Part shown: positions 17,379 to 26,973 of the stretch, in pieces | How the letters are laid out: each line of letters starts with the position of its first letter | How positions within the stretch are numbered: the first letter of the stretch is position 1 | Assembly: GCF_019879105.1 (NCBI RefSeq) | Contig: NZ_CP082247.1 | Span: 434,001-498,000 of the forward strand | Direction of reading: 5' to 3' | DNA: 64,000 nt | Source of the DNA: Natrinema sp. SYSU A 869 | GTDB lineage: Archaea > Halobacteriota > Halobacteria > Halobacteriales > Natrialbaceae | Made by a program: the position numbers and the translations under genes | Notes under the pieces: model-generated | What the model was told of the DNA's origin: nothing | Database searches by the model: none | Seen by the model: only the letters and a program-made list of their open reading frames with translations

Positions 17379-19266
17379 CTAATTCCCGTGCTTCGTCAGA
17401 CAGTATGGGAGCCCCGTCACTTCAACTGCCTCAACGTCCGGCGCCTTCACGACTGCCTGTCCTTTCCCGAAGTTCGGAAGGTCTTTCGAAAACTCAGACG
17501 GAATCGATGAGACGTCGTCGACGACTTCCGACTTCAGCCCGAGAAAGATGTTCGTGTTGATTTGCTTGATGACATCGTCATCGACATCATCAGGATTCTG
17601 CGTGATGAGACAGAGTCCGAGTTTGTATTTACGCCCTTGCTTGACCGCAGCTCGAGCCCGACGGAGAATGTACTCTTCACGAAGGTTATCGGCGCTCGAG
17701 AAGTAGTTATGCGCCTCGTCGACGGCAACAAGAAGCGGCGTATTCCGGACGGCGGGATCGACCTGATAGTCGTCGATTTTGTTCTCAATGATATACGAGA
17801 GCAACGAGAGGACCGTAAGACTGTCCTTGGCGCCATTGAGGTGGCTCGTCGGGATGACAGTCACCTGTCCTTCTCGGAAGACCTCCTCAGAATATCCGGA
17901 AGGAAGTCCGTTCCTTCGTCGAAGACGTCGTGGAACGTTCCCCTGTCGACGCGACGCTGGACGGCCCCCAGGTGCCACCACCGATGTCGTTCTCGGCTCG
18001 AAGTCGGCTATCCTCATTGTCGTGTTCGGTGAGGAACGCGAGGAAATCCTCGTAGGTCGGTTGCGACACGCTGCGGTCACGGTAGCCGCCCTGCTCATCG
18101 AAACACGAGAAGTACGCATCGATGCAGTCGATAATTGCTCCGCGGGTAATCTCGGTCGGCTGGTACGGCATCAACAGATCCGGTCGGTCGCGAACGACTT
18201 CGAACGGGATCGAGAGTTCGCGACTCTCCGTCGTCGACGGCGCGTTCGTTCCGGCTACCTGTGGCACGAAGACCTCGAGATCGTCGACGCCGCCGTGCTT
18301 GACGCCGTGTCGTCGGAGCGTTCGCTGGATCGCCTCGTCGTCAGTGATCGCCGAGTTGTCCTCGCCCATCTCCCAGTACTCGTTCTCTGGATCGATGATA
18401 ACGAGGTTCAACCGCCGCTGTTGGTCCTCGCCGGTGTCGTGATGCCGGATTGGGTAGCGCTTCTCGGAGACGAACTGACGGAGGACGTTCTTCGTAAAGT
18501 GGGTCTTCCCCTTCCCAGTCGAGCCAGCGACGAGCGCATGACGGAAGACGGCCGGTTCGCCGTCCTCTACTTCATCAGTCTCGCGATCGATACCGGGATT
18601 GCTGAGGTAGTAGGGGAACTTCTCGCCGTCCACGGTCATCGCATCACCGCCGACGGAAAGCCACCCGGCGAAAATTCCGTCCCCGGGAATGTTGAGCCCG
18701 GTACGGAGACAGTCTTCGTCACGGGCAAGTCGCGCCGGCGAGTTCGGCTTTGGAATACGGTTGACGATTCCGCTCTCGACGTCATCAGTTCCAACATCAT
18801 GAAGGATCGAAAGCGGTTCTAACTCGGCGATCTGGACGTATTCGGATTCGTCGAGGTCGGCATACGCACTGATCTGGTTGTGGGCGTCCGACTTGTCGTC
18901 GAGGTCGGTGTACGGCTCGTATCGAAGCGTGTCCGTGACCGCGAACAGTTCGGAGTCGTCGGCCGGATACGGGATCTGAACGTAGTCACCGAGTCGGATG
19001 TCGTCCCGATCCTCGGTTCGGACGAACGTATTCACCTGGTAGTCACGGCGGCTGACGTGGATCTCTTCGCTCGCGACAACGTGACCGAACTCGTCGTCGG
19101 ACGGTTCGGTCACGCCACTTGGAACGCTTCGCTCGGGTACTTCCCTGTCGTTGGGTTGGTCTGCTTCTTCGTCTCTGTTGGTGGAAGTACCGGACGAGTC
19201 GTTCGTCTCAGTGTGGTCGTCTTCGATCGGGTCGTTCTCGAGGATGTCGTCGATATTGTTACTCAT
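17379..19266 (-). pseudogene. herA: HerA-like DNA translocase, two single-base losses
   Basis: The start is the Met of SNNIDDILEN, overlapping the end of nurA by 8 bases. Motifs of the HerA/FtsK ATPase are present in order: an N-terminal HAS barrel (LGDYVQIPYPADD), Walker A AGSTGKGKTHF at about 237, VIIDPENEYW, and Walker B VAVDEAHNYFS. The frame is lost at the G5 run (plus-strand C5 at 17965-17969), where one more G restores AVQRRVDRGTFHD, and again near 17886-17892, where one more base restores EEVFREGQVTVIPTSH. The repaired protein has about 629 residues. HerA is a hexameric translocase that works with NurA nuclease and Mre11-Rad50 in end resection. The two losses may be sequencing errors. 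Confidence 0.85.
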
Positions 19267-20539
19267 AGTTGCGGCTGTCTTCGAGGTGGCTCCAGCGGCC
19301 ATCGCGGTTGTAATCGAACGCCGGTTCGACGGTCTGGAGCGCATCGCGGATCGTTTCGCGGTTATCCGGGCTAATGCGTGCGATACGGTCGGCGCGTGCG
19401 ACGGCACGGGGGACATCATTCTGCCGAGCAATCTCCTTGAGCGCCTTCAGACGGATCTGGTCACGCCGGTCCTCGTCGGTGAGGAAGAGAGCGGGCGTTT
19501 CGATCCGGAACACGTTCCCCGTCTTCGGTGTTCGGACATAGCAGAACGCCCGTCGATAATCGTCGGGCCGCCCGTGGCTGAGTTCGTCAGAGACGGCCTC
19601 GAGCAGATCGAACGAGTCACCGCGCAGTTCGACGTCCGTCTGGACGAACCACGAGGTGTACGTCAAGTGGTCGAGACTGGAATCTCGGAGCACCTCTCCG
19701 ATGAACTGGTTGTCACGTAGCCACGGAACGTCACGGAACGTGCCATGCGGGCCGCGCAGTTCGTTCGCTTTGATTTTCTCTCGAAGCGACTCGGTGAGTT
19801 CGCCCATGGACGACGTTTTCACGACGCCGAGGATAGGGAGGTCACGCTCGTAGCAGGTATCAACGACTGCGACGTAGTTCTCGATCACCTTTGTCGGGAG
19901 GTCCCAGTTCCCGACGGGTGCACCCTGTCCAGACCGCTCGAGTAGCGTCCAATAAATAACACTCAGTGGGTAGACAGAGCCATCGAGGAACAACGGACCA
20001 TCAATGGCATCGAGACACCGACGTGCGTGTCGTCCTTCGGCGAGTCGCTGTACCGTCGAGGTGAGGATCGATGTCACGTTAGTCCGCTGTCGCATCTCCG
20101 GAATCCGGATGATCTCTCCCTCGACACCGCTCTGTTCGATGGTCTCCTGATGGAGTGTGACGTCGTCGTCCTCAAGGTAGACGCCGGTCACGACTGTGCC
20201 CTGCTGTTCAGGTTCTCGATCGGCGTCGGCGCCGCTCACACCGAGTTTGGCGTGGGCCGTGTCGACGACCAGGCCGTTGTTGTACTCGAGCGGACGCGTC
20301 GTGCTGGCGTCGACGCCGTAGGTCGGTCCGTCCCACGGATCGTCGGCCCACGTTCCGAGTTCCGCCTTGCGCGTCTTGGAGTACGAGAGGTCGCCCAGCG
20401 GTTCAATCGTCCCTCCTGTATGATCGAGAAGGTCGAACAACTCCCGGGCGTGCGCTGCCTGATCCGCTACATCACGTGGAACACCGGCATCGATGTGCTC
20501 AGCAAGTTCCTGGATGACGCCGAACGCGCGCTCGTCCAT
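19259..20539 (-). CDS. nurA: NurA 5'-3' nuclease
   Basis: The 426-residue protein sits between rad50 and herA, the canonical archaeal order. The NurA-domain metal site is suggested by YGVDASTTRPLEY at about 95, DGPLFLDGSVYPL at about 200 and later acidic residues in the C-terminal half. The C-terminal RNYE directly overlaps the herA start. Family knowledge: NurA is a toroidal dimer with single- and double-strand nuclease activity fed by HerA. The gene is intact and follows rad50 with no gap, so the four genes are expressed as one unit. Confidence 0.85.
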   Translation of the reverse strand: MDERAFGVIQELAEHIDAGVPRDVADQAAHARELFDLLDHTGGTIEPLGDLSYSKTRKAELGTWADDPWDGPTYGVDASTTRPLEYNNGLVVDTAHAKLGVSGADADREPEQQGTVVTGVYLEDDDVTLHQETIEQSGVEGEIIRIPEMRQRTNVTSILTSTVQRLAEGRHARRCLDAIDGPLFLDGSVYPLSVIYWTLLERSGQGAPVGNWDLPTKVIENYVAVVDTCYERDLPILGVVKTSSMGELTESLREKIKANELRGPHGTFRDVPWLRDNQFIGEVLRDSSLDHLTYTSWFVQTDVELRGDSFDLLEAVSDELSHGRPDDYRRAFCYVRTPKTGNVFRIETPALFLTDEDRRDQIRLKALKEIARQNDVPRAVARADRIARISPDNRETIRDALQTVEPAFDYNRDGRWSHLEDSRNYE

Positions 20540-23500
20540 TTAGTCGTCACCCAGGGTACGACCGAGCGTTCGCACATCGACGGTGCTGGCGTTCGTTTCC
20601 TCGTCGATACTGATGACACACTCGCGCTCGGCGCCCTGAATGAGGCGTTCGTCGTGTGAGACGACGATCACCTGCGGCACGTCCCAGTCGGTGATGCTGT
20701 CGAACATCTGCTCGAGGCGACCGACGTGGCCTTCGTCGAGGAACGTCGTCGGCTCGTCGAGGATGAACGGCGGGAGTCGGCCACTGTTGCCATCGCGCAT
20801 CTCTGCGATGAGTTTGTAGATGCCAGCACGAAGTGCGAGATTGACGATGGCACGCTCACCGCCACTCGCGTTACTCGGGTGCTCGAGCGTGCCGTCGTCC
20901 CGGAGGAGCTGGATCGCGTACGGCGTCCCGTCGGGCCCCTCGTCGAGGATGCGCACCTGCTGATAGCTACTGTTCTTGTAGATATCGCTGAAGATGTCGT
21001 TCGTGTACTCGTTGACGTACGCGAGGTACTGCTCACGGAGATCGGATTTCGCGCCCTGATAGACGCGCATCATCTTCTCGAATTCGTTGGCTCGATCTTG
21101 TGCCCACTCGCGTTTTTCCTCCGCGAGTTCGAGCCGATCGTGGAACCGCTGGAGTTGTTCGAGTTCGTTTTCGAGAACGCCCCGGTCCGACCTGAGCGAC
21201 TGGAGTGTCTCTTCGAGGTCCTCGGCCGTCCCCTCTCGCTGCTCGATCCGCTCTTCGACGGACTCGAGTTTTGTCTTCGTTTCTTCGATATCCGTCTCAC
21301 CGAGTTCCTCCTCGAGGTCTTCGATTTCGTCTTCGACGTCAGCGATCTGCTTATTTAGCGTCTCGATGGACTCGCGAGCGTGGCCGATGTCCTGCTTGTG
21401 ACTCTCGATATCGCCTTCGAGGTCATCGATCTCATCGTACGCATCTACTGCCTCAGCGGCGAGTTCGCGCTGTTTGGTCGCCGTCTCGATGGCGTCTTCT
21501 GCCACAGCAAGGTCGTCCTCGGCATCTGTGACCGCTTCCTGCTGTGCTTCGATCTGCTCCGACAGTTCGTCAATCTCCGTCTCTCGGGTCCCAAGTTCGG
21601 ATTCCGTGTCGGCGTACTCATCCTGAAGGTCCGAGAGTTCGTCAACGCGATCCTCGTGTCGGTCGCGCAGTTGATCGACGGTCTCGAAGGTGTCGACAAC
21701 GGCGTCACCCTCCTCGATACACGGCTCCAGATCATCGATCGCTGCTTCGAGGTCATCGATTTCGGCTTCGAGTTCGTCGACGGCAGCTTTCCTTTCCTCG
21801 AGGTCGCTCTCTGCGTCGGCCAGCGCTTCCTGTTCCTCGCCCAGTTCGTCCTGAAGCGTCTCGAGTTCGTCTTCCAGTTCCTCGACTCGATCCGCTGTTT
21901 CTGTGACGGTCTCAGTACGGAACTCTCGGAGGTCGACTGCGTCCTCTCGGAGGACATCTAGTTCGTCACGACGGGAGATGCGACCGTCACGCTCCTGCTT
22001 CGCCGTTTCGAGTTGCGTTTCCAACTCTGCGACCTCCGTCGTGATTTCGTCGAGTTCGTTCTCGAGGTGGTCAGCGTCGACCGTCTGACCACACTTCGGA
22101 CACGTTGCGAGGCCGTCCAACGATTCTAATTCCTCCCGATCCTCCTCGAGGCTCTGTTTCCGCGTCGCGAGTTCCGTGACTCTGTTGTTTGCCTCTTCGA
22201 TCGATTCCTGAATCTCGGCTTTGGCCTCGGGGATCCGATCGTCGATAGCCGTGCTGAGCGTGTCGTCAGTGACGTCGATGTCGAACGCTGCGAGTTCATC
22301 GCCGAGAGCGATCAGGTCGGTCTCGAACTGCTCTCGCTCGGTTTTGAGTTCGTCACGAGCGGATGAGAGCTCTGATTCCACCTCGCCGATTCGCTCTTCA
22401 AGTTCATTGATCTCCGATTCCGCAGCTTCGACATCTTCACGGGCGTCCGCAATGTTGCCCTCTTCGGCCTCGAGCGACGCCTCCTTGGCAGCGAGTTCCT
22501 CAGAGCGATCGTTCTTCTGTTCGATGAGTTCGTCCTTGTGTGATTCGACGATATCCAGAGTATTGTCGGTTACCGAGTCCGGACAGCGCTCATCAGGCAG
22601 GAACTCCTCCGTGGCCGCATTGCGGTCGCCTACGGCCTCCGAGAGTTCGGCCTCGATTGCTTCGACGTCCGTCTCTGCATCGTCGATTTCCTCCTCGAGC
22701 GTCGACAGTGACTCCTCGATCCTATCGTGCTCTTCACGGAGTTGTTCACGGTCCTCGTGAAGACGATCTCGTTCCTCTTTCGCTTGCTTGAGGGCGTTCT
22801 CTCGGTCCTGTCGCTCGACCCTCGCTGTCTCGACGGCGTTCCGTGCGGCCTCGAGTGTTGCTTCGGCGTCGGATTCAGTGCTGAGGTCGGTCTCGATCGA
22901 GTCGGTCGTCGCAGGCGTCTCGAGGTCCACGAGAGCGTTCGTTTTCTCCTCGATCCGGTCCTGAAGATCTTCGATTTCGGCCTCAGCGGCCTCGATCGCT
23001 GCTTCTGCCTCCTCGATGTCCTGTTGTTTGGTGGCCCGTTCCTCGAGGTGTTCCTCACGTGTGTCTTTCGCCTCACTGAGGTCTGTTTGCAGTTCGTCGT
23101 GATCCTCGATTGTATCCTCGAGTTTCCGTTTTGCCTCCTGAAGCTCCTCGAGGAATTCGTTGAGATCCTCGAGTTCGGATTCGGTGTCCGAGATTTCCGC
23201 TTCTTTGTCTGCGAGTTCGGATTCGTACCCTTCTACGTCGTAGTCGAACTCCTCGTCGATCGTCTCGCGGTGGTTTTCTACCGCCTGTTCATTCTCGGTG
23301 ACGAGGCGGTTCGCTGCGCGACGTGCGCCCTTCATCCGGTAGCGGTAGCTGTCGATCCGATCGAGTCCGAGTAGATCGTCGATGAGCTCCGCACGAGCGT
23401 CATCGTCGAACAGACGGTCGACCTCACCCTGCTGGACGTACACCGAGCGGGAGAAGCTGTCCTCGTCCATGCCGACGACGTCGATGACCTCCTTTCGAAC

Positions 23501-23848
23501 GTTCTGGATCCCGGATTTCGGCTCCTCGAGCGCCGAAGAGGAAATCTCCGCGCTATTCTGCCCGTTCGTATTGATCGTCCACGTGACCGTGTACGGGACG
23601 TTCTCGACCTCGAAGGTGAGTTCGATTTCCCCCGTTTCCGTCCCCCGACGGACGATATCGTCGAGGTTGAAGTTGTTCGATCCGACGTTGCGAATCTTCG
23701 AGAGGAACAGGCCACCAAAGATCGACATCAACAACGTCGTCTTGCCTGCCCCGTTGTCGCCCCGGACGAGTACCGTTCCGTCCGGCAGTTCGATAGTTTC
23801 GTCGCTGTAGCTCCGGATGTTCTGTAGCCGCAGTTTCGTGATCTTCAT
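20540..23848 (-). CDS. rad50: Rad50 ATPase/coiled-coil DNA repair protein
   Basis: At 1102 residues it is somewhat longer than the archaeal norm of about 880-900. Walker A is GDNGAGKTTL (about residue 35), followed by long Glu-rich coiled coils, the zinc hook LATCPKCGQTVDAD at about 583, a return coiled coil, the ABC signature NASGGERAIV and Walker B PPFILDEPTTF near the C-terminus, then SHDERL. It partners Mre11 in binding and tethering DNA ends. The start overlaps the mre11 stop. The coding strand produces long antisense shadow frames, which I ignore. The frame is intact over 3.3 kb, in contrast with the many broken genes of this window. Confidence 0.95.
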   Translation of the reverse strand: MKITKLRLQNIRSYSDETIELPDGTVLVRGDNGAGKTTLLMSIFGGLFLSKIRNVGSNNFNLDDIVRRGTETGEIELTFEVENVPYTVTWTINTNGQNSAEISSSALEEPKSGIQNVRKEVIDVVGMDEDSFSRSVYVQQGEVDRLFDDDARAELIDDLLGLDRIDSYRYRMKGARRAANRLVTENEQAVENHRETIDEEFDYDVEGYESELADKEAEISDTESELEDLNEFLEELQEAKRKLEDTIEDHDELQTDLSEAKDTREEHLEERATKQQDIEEAEAAIEAAEAEIEDLQDRIEEKTNALVDLETPATTDSIETDLSTESDAEATLEAARNAVETARVERQDRENALKQAKEERDRLHEDREQLREEHDRIEESLSTLEEEIDDAETDVEAIEAELSEAVGDRNAATEEFLPDERCPDSVTDNTLDIVESHKDELIEQKNDRSEELAAKEASLEAEEGNIADAREDVEAAESEINELEERIGEVESELSSARDELKTEREQFETDLIALGDELAAFDIDVTDDTLSTAIDDRIPEAKAEIQESIEEANNRVTELATRKQSLEEDREELESLDGLATCPKCGQTVDADHLENELDEITTEVAELETQLETAKQERDGRISRRDELDVLREDAVDLREFRTETVTETADRVEELEDELETLQDELGEEQEALADAESDLEERKAAVDELEAEIDDLEAAIDDLEPCIEEGDAVVDTFETVDQLRDRHEDRVDELSDLQDEYADTESELGTRETEIDELSEQIEAQQEAVTDAEDDLAVAEDAIETATKQRELAAEAVDAYDEIDDLEGDIESHKQDIGHARESIETLNKQIADVEDEIEDLEEELGETDIEETKTKLESVEERIEQREGTAEDLEETLQSLRSDRGVLENELEQLQRFHDRLELAEEKREWAQDRANEFEKMMRVYQGAKSDLREQYLAYVNEYTNDIFSDIYKNSSYQQVRILDEGPDGTPYAIQLLRDDGTLEHPSNASGGERAIVNLALRAGIYKLIAEMRDGNSGRLPPFILDEPTTFLDEGHVGRLEQMFDSITDWDVPQVIVVSHDERLIQGAERECVISIDEETNASTVDVRTLGRTLGDD

Positions 23849-25041
23849 TCGTCTCCCTCCATCGTCACGGGTACGTCGATATCTTCGTCCGGCGTTTCGA
23901 CCTCGTCGAAGGCTGCTTGCTGTGCGTCTCGTAGCGCGGGTTCGAGGTCGTTCGCAGCCCCGCTGACGGAGTCGTTGAGTCCTTCGCCTTCGCGAACACG
24001 ACCGTCGACGTCGAGCGCCACCGCTGAGAAGTCCTCGTCTGCCAGTCGCTCTTCAATGGCACCGTCGAGTCCCTGAAGCGACATCGCCTCGATCGAGTCG
24101 ACATCGATATCGACACGCCCTCGGTTATCGTCAACGCTCACGACGGCGGCGCCGGCGTCACGGGCCATCCGAATTACTTCGTTTGCGGTGACGGCACCGC
24201 GTTCGCCGGTGAGCTCGATCTTCGCAACGGCGTTGTTGAGGTCACGTCGGTCAAACACGTCTTGGACGTGACTCGCGCTATCATTCTCGCCGAACGCGAT
24301 GTGGAACACCGCCCACGGGCGCGTTTCGAGTTCGAGTTGGCGTCGAGTGAGGTCACCGTCCTCGATTTCGAGCAGCTGGACGAGCCCCGTCTCCTCCTGA
24401 TCCTTCGCACAGCGCTCGGTCGAGCTCGCATACCAAACGTCTGTCCCATCGACGTGTGTGCTCTTCGGCTGGTGGAGATCTCCAAGTGCGAGGCCGTCGA
24501 GATCGATATTAACACGCTCGAGGACGTCTTCGACGGGGTGATCAGCGACGATCCCTTCTGCAGGGGGCTCGAGCAGTTCGTGCATGCACAGGATCGAACA
24601 CTGAATGTCCTCAGGTGGCGCTTCGAGGTCGAAGTCCGCTGTGTCCCAGACGCTCGGGCGGACTGCATCGATACCGTAGAGCGCCACATCACCGACGACT
24701 GTCGATGCTCGATCGAGTCGGGTCACGGCGTTCGTCCGCCGGAGGAGGTCGAGCCACTGATCATTGTTTTTCCGTTCGTGGTTTCCCACAATCCCATAGA
24801 ACGGAATATTGCGCTCCTCAAGCGGCTCGAGTGCGTCAGCGCAACGCATGACCGTCGGAAGTGACGGCACAGGATCATCGAATAGGTCTCCGGTATGGAT
24901 GACAGCGTCAACGTTGCGATCAACCGCGAGTTTGATTGCTCGCTCGAAGGAGTCTGCAAAGTCGTCACGTCGGACGTCTGAGCCGTATTGGCGCTTCCCG
25001 AGGTGGGTGTCACTGATGTGTAATAGTCGGGTTTCAGGCAC
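23845..25041 (-). CDS. mre11: Mre11 nuclease
   Basis: The 398-residue protein starts with the metallophosphoesterase motifs in order: HISDTHLGKRQYG (about 8), VIHTGDLFDDPVP (about 47), GIVGNHERKN (about 84), SILCMHELLEPP (about 150) and LALGDLHQPKSTHVDG (about 187). The C-terminal third is acidic and would form the DNA-capping and Rad50-binding regions. Mre11 opens DNA ends with exo- and endonuclease activity. It is the first gene of a mre11-rad50-nurA-herA operon with overlaps of 4 to 8 bases. A chromosomal copy is expected in any haloarchaeon, so this may be an accessory paralogue. Confidence 0.95.
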   Translation of the reverse strand: MPETRLLHISDTHLGKRQYGSDVRRDDFADSFERAIKLAVDRNVDAVIHTGDLFDDPVPSLPTVMRCADALEPLEERNIPFYGIVGNHERKNNDQWLDLLRRTNAVTRLDRASTVVGDVALYGIDAVRPSVWDTADFDLEAPPEDIQCSILCMHELLEPPAEGIVADHPVEDVLERVNIDLDGLALGDLHQPKSTHVDGTDVWYASSTERCAKDQEETGLVQLLEIEDGDLTRRQLELETRPWAVFHIAFGENDSASHVQDVFDRRDLNNAVAKIELTGERGAVTANEVIRMARDAGAAVVSVDDNRGRVDIDVDSIEAMSLQGLDGAIEERLADEDFSAVALDVDGRVREGEGLNDSVSGAANDLEPALRDAQQAAFDEVETPDEDIDVPVTMEGDE

Positions 25042-25239
25042 GTTAGGCGTACAGGTAGCTCAGGATATATAAATGTATAAGAGAGTGAGTAGTCTATTTT
25101 AGAAAACAATTCATATGTCAATACTGCGCCTGCAGATAGACAAAGTATTATTTTCAAAGTACTGTCTCAGAATCTTGCCCTAGACTGTTTCTCGTGTCAT
25201 AAATGCACTGCGCGAAGCCCTGCAGTGACCAAAATCAGG

Positions 25240-25662
25240 TTAACCCATTTCATTAAGTCGCTGCCATGATCGGTGATACTTTTTGAGTCGGCTCTGGGAT
25301 TCATCGTCGACTGATTCAAGCCTAGTAAGATCCATGTTATCCCTGAGATCAGCGATTTTCACACGCTGGGCGATCGTATTAGAACCGGCTCGTTCAATGG
25401 CTTCAGCATACGACTCTTCCTCTCGTTTCGTCAGTGCATCAACTGCCTCCCGAACAGTGGTATCGAATTGACTCTCGATATCGTCAAGTTCGTAATCGGA
25501 GTCCTCAACAACATCGTGGAGGACTGCAACAACTCGTTCAGTCTCAGTGTCCATCTGCCTCATCACACGCAATGGATGCCGAATGTACGTCTCACCGGCC
25601 TTGTCTGTCTGCCCAGTGTATGCATCCGTCGCGATATGAATTGCCCGCTCAAGGTCGTTCAT
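25240..25662 (-). CDS. HD-domain hydrolase (small ppGpp-hydrolase/MESH1-like)
   Basis: The 140-residue protein has the HD-domain metal motifs of RelA/SpoT-type hydrolases: AYTGQTDKAGETYIRHPLRV near 15-35 (first His), VVAVLHDVVEDSDY near 46-57 (His-Asp and the ED pair), and VKIADLRDNMDL near 105 (the last Asp). No synthetase or TGS domain follows, so this is a small stand-alone hydrolase. Family members cut (p)ppGpp or related nucleotides; the substrate here is unproven. It is monocistronic, between the mre11 operon and a gene-poor stretch. Confidence 0.8.
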   Translation of the reverse strand: MNDLERAIHIATDAYTGQTDKAGETYIRHPLRVMRQMDTETERVVAVLHDVVEDSDYELDDIESQFDTTVREAVDALTKREEESYAEAIERAGSNTIAQRVKIADLRDNMDLTRLESVDDESQSRLKKYHRSWQRLNEMG

Positions 25663-26082
25663 ACGATACTATCTGTACCGTTCTCTTACTAGTAACTATA
25701 TGGACTGATTTAGCTACTCCTCCGAGGTGTGAAAATCACATAAATTTAATTATTCTAGTAGTATATTTCTTTCTCCGTTTGTTAGTGGAATGCATTAAAA
25801 ATGAGAAAGTATTGGGGGTTGTTGAATTGTTCAGTCGTGGTGGCCGGCCACGGAAAGATACGTGAACAGAGAAAATGGCAATTGCAGAGGAAACGGCGAC
25901 GAAGAGGGGATGAGTAAGGTGGCTCCCAACGTCAACTCTACTTAGACTCTCATTTTCATCATAGATCGGTTTACTGAGGATTTTATTTTCCAGAATAGGC
26001 GAGAAACTTCTGAGCTATATGGGTCCCCAGCATTTACCAGGGACAGCTATGATCTCTATCTACCATCTATTTCCGGAATAGA
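25663..26082 (+). other. Gene-poor AT-rich interval
   Basis: No coding-like frame, repeat or RNA gene was recognised between the HD hydrolase start and the 3' end of the repeat protein. The sequence is AT-rich near 25740-25800. Confidence 0.4.
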
Positions 26083-26730
26083 TCAGTCTTGGAAGTTCCG
26101 TAGGCCAACTTGCTGTTCGCTTCCGACGAGACCGCCTCGAGCCCCACCTAGCCGCCGAATATAAGTCTGATACGAGTACTTCCCGTGATGCTGGAGTTTC
26201 TCCACCGAAAGTGACCACCAGTCATCGATTGCAGAGAACACCGGTTTACACGTCTTAGATTCGGTTTCTGAGTACGTCTCCTCGAGCATCACAACCCGCC
26301 ACAGATCAGCGATCAGGAAGACTTCAGGGATGCGAACTGCAGGGTCGAACTCGGCGGCTTCCAGCGCGGCTTCCCATGATCCGAAGCGTTGCTGGTATGC
26401 TCTCGAGCCGAACCGGCCGTGATCGTCGAGATCGTCCTGATAGGGCCGTCGATCAAGTTTGTTCGCAACTCGCCAGAGTTCACGACAGAGCTCTGCGTCA
26501 GGAAACGCAACTTCCAGCGCGGTGGTCCAGCTATCGAATCGAGAAATGTACGTCTGGGGATGTGGTGTGATCGCTGGGTCAAATTCCTCAGCATATTGGT
26601 CGAGATCGGCAATCGTCGGAAGTCGCTGGTACGCGTCGGTAACTGTTCGAAGGTGCTCGATAAGCGCTGTCTCGGTGTAGCTGCGGCCACGTGAGTCTTC
26701 GCTGCCGCCGTGTGCATCCATCAGTACCAT
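26083..26730 (-). CDS. Protein with homing-endonuclease-associated repeats
   Basis: The 215-residue protein contains repeated units ending in a RF-x-SW-x-x-AL pattern: TYISRFDSWTTALEVA (about 80), AYQQRFGSWEAALEAA (about 130) and a diverged TYIRRLGGARGG near the C-terminus. Each is preceded by a helix with a LPTIADLDQYA or RPYQDDLDDHG motif. This is the architecture of homing-endonuclease-associated repeat proteins of haloarchaea, presumed DNA-binding modules without a nuclease here. The third repeat has lost the SW and AL residues. Possible role: sequence-specific binding or regulation. The start could be the second Met (DAHGGSED), 3 codons on. Confidence 0.7.
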   Translation of the reverse strand: MVLMDAHGGSEDSRGRSYTETALIEHLRTVTDAYQRLPTIADLDQYAEEFDPAITPHPQTYISRFDSWTTALEVAFPDAELCRELWRVANKLDRRPYQDDLDDHGRFGSRAYQQRFGSWEAALEAAEFDPAVRIPEVFLIADLWRVVMLEETYSETESKTCKPVFSAIDDWWSLSVEKLQHHGKYSYQTYIRRLGGARGGLVGSEQQVGLRNFQD

Positions 26731-26973
26731 CCTCTTATTTCACCAATATAAATCAGGCGGGATGCTGTTCTAAAGGGCTAAAACTTATTATGTTTGTCAC
26801 AACTGGCCGGTGTGCCGTACAATTCACCCGCGCAGCGGCCGCGCTGTGCTCCAGCCGGTGGAACCGTGCCTACGACTGAACACTCTCGTTCGCTCCGAAA
26901 ACGAACCAGTCCAGCCAGCTGTCTGGAGAGTGGACCAGGTCTGGCCGAAAATCAGGAAACGAGTGACTGAGCC

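Noticed and set aside
20668-23718. Long antisense frames over rad50 and mre11
   Set aside because: They are composition shadows of Glu-rich, GC-rich coding sequence, with Ser/Arg-rich products and no motifs.
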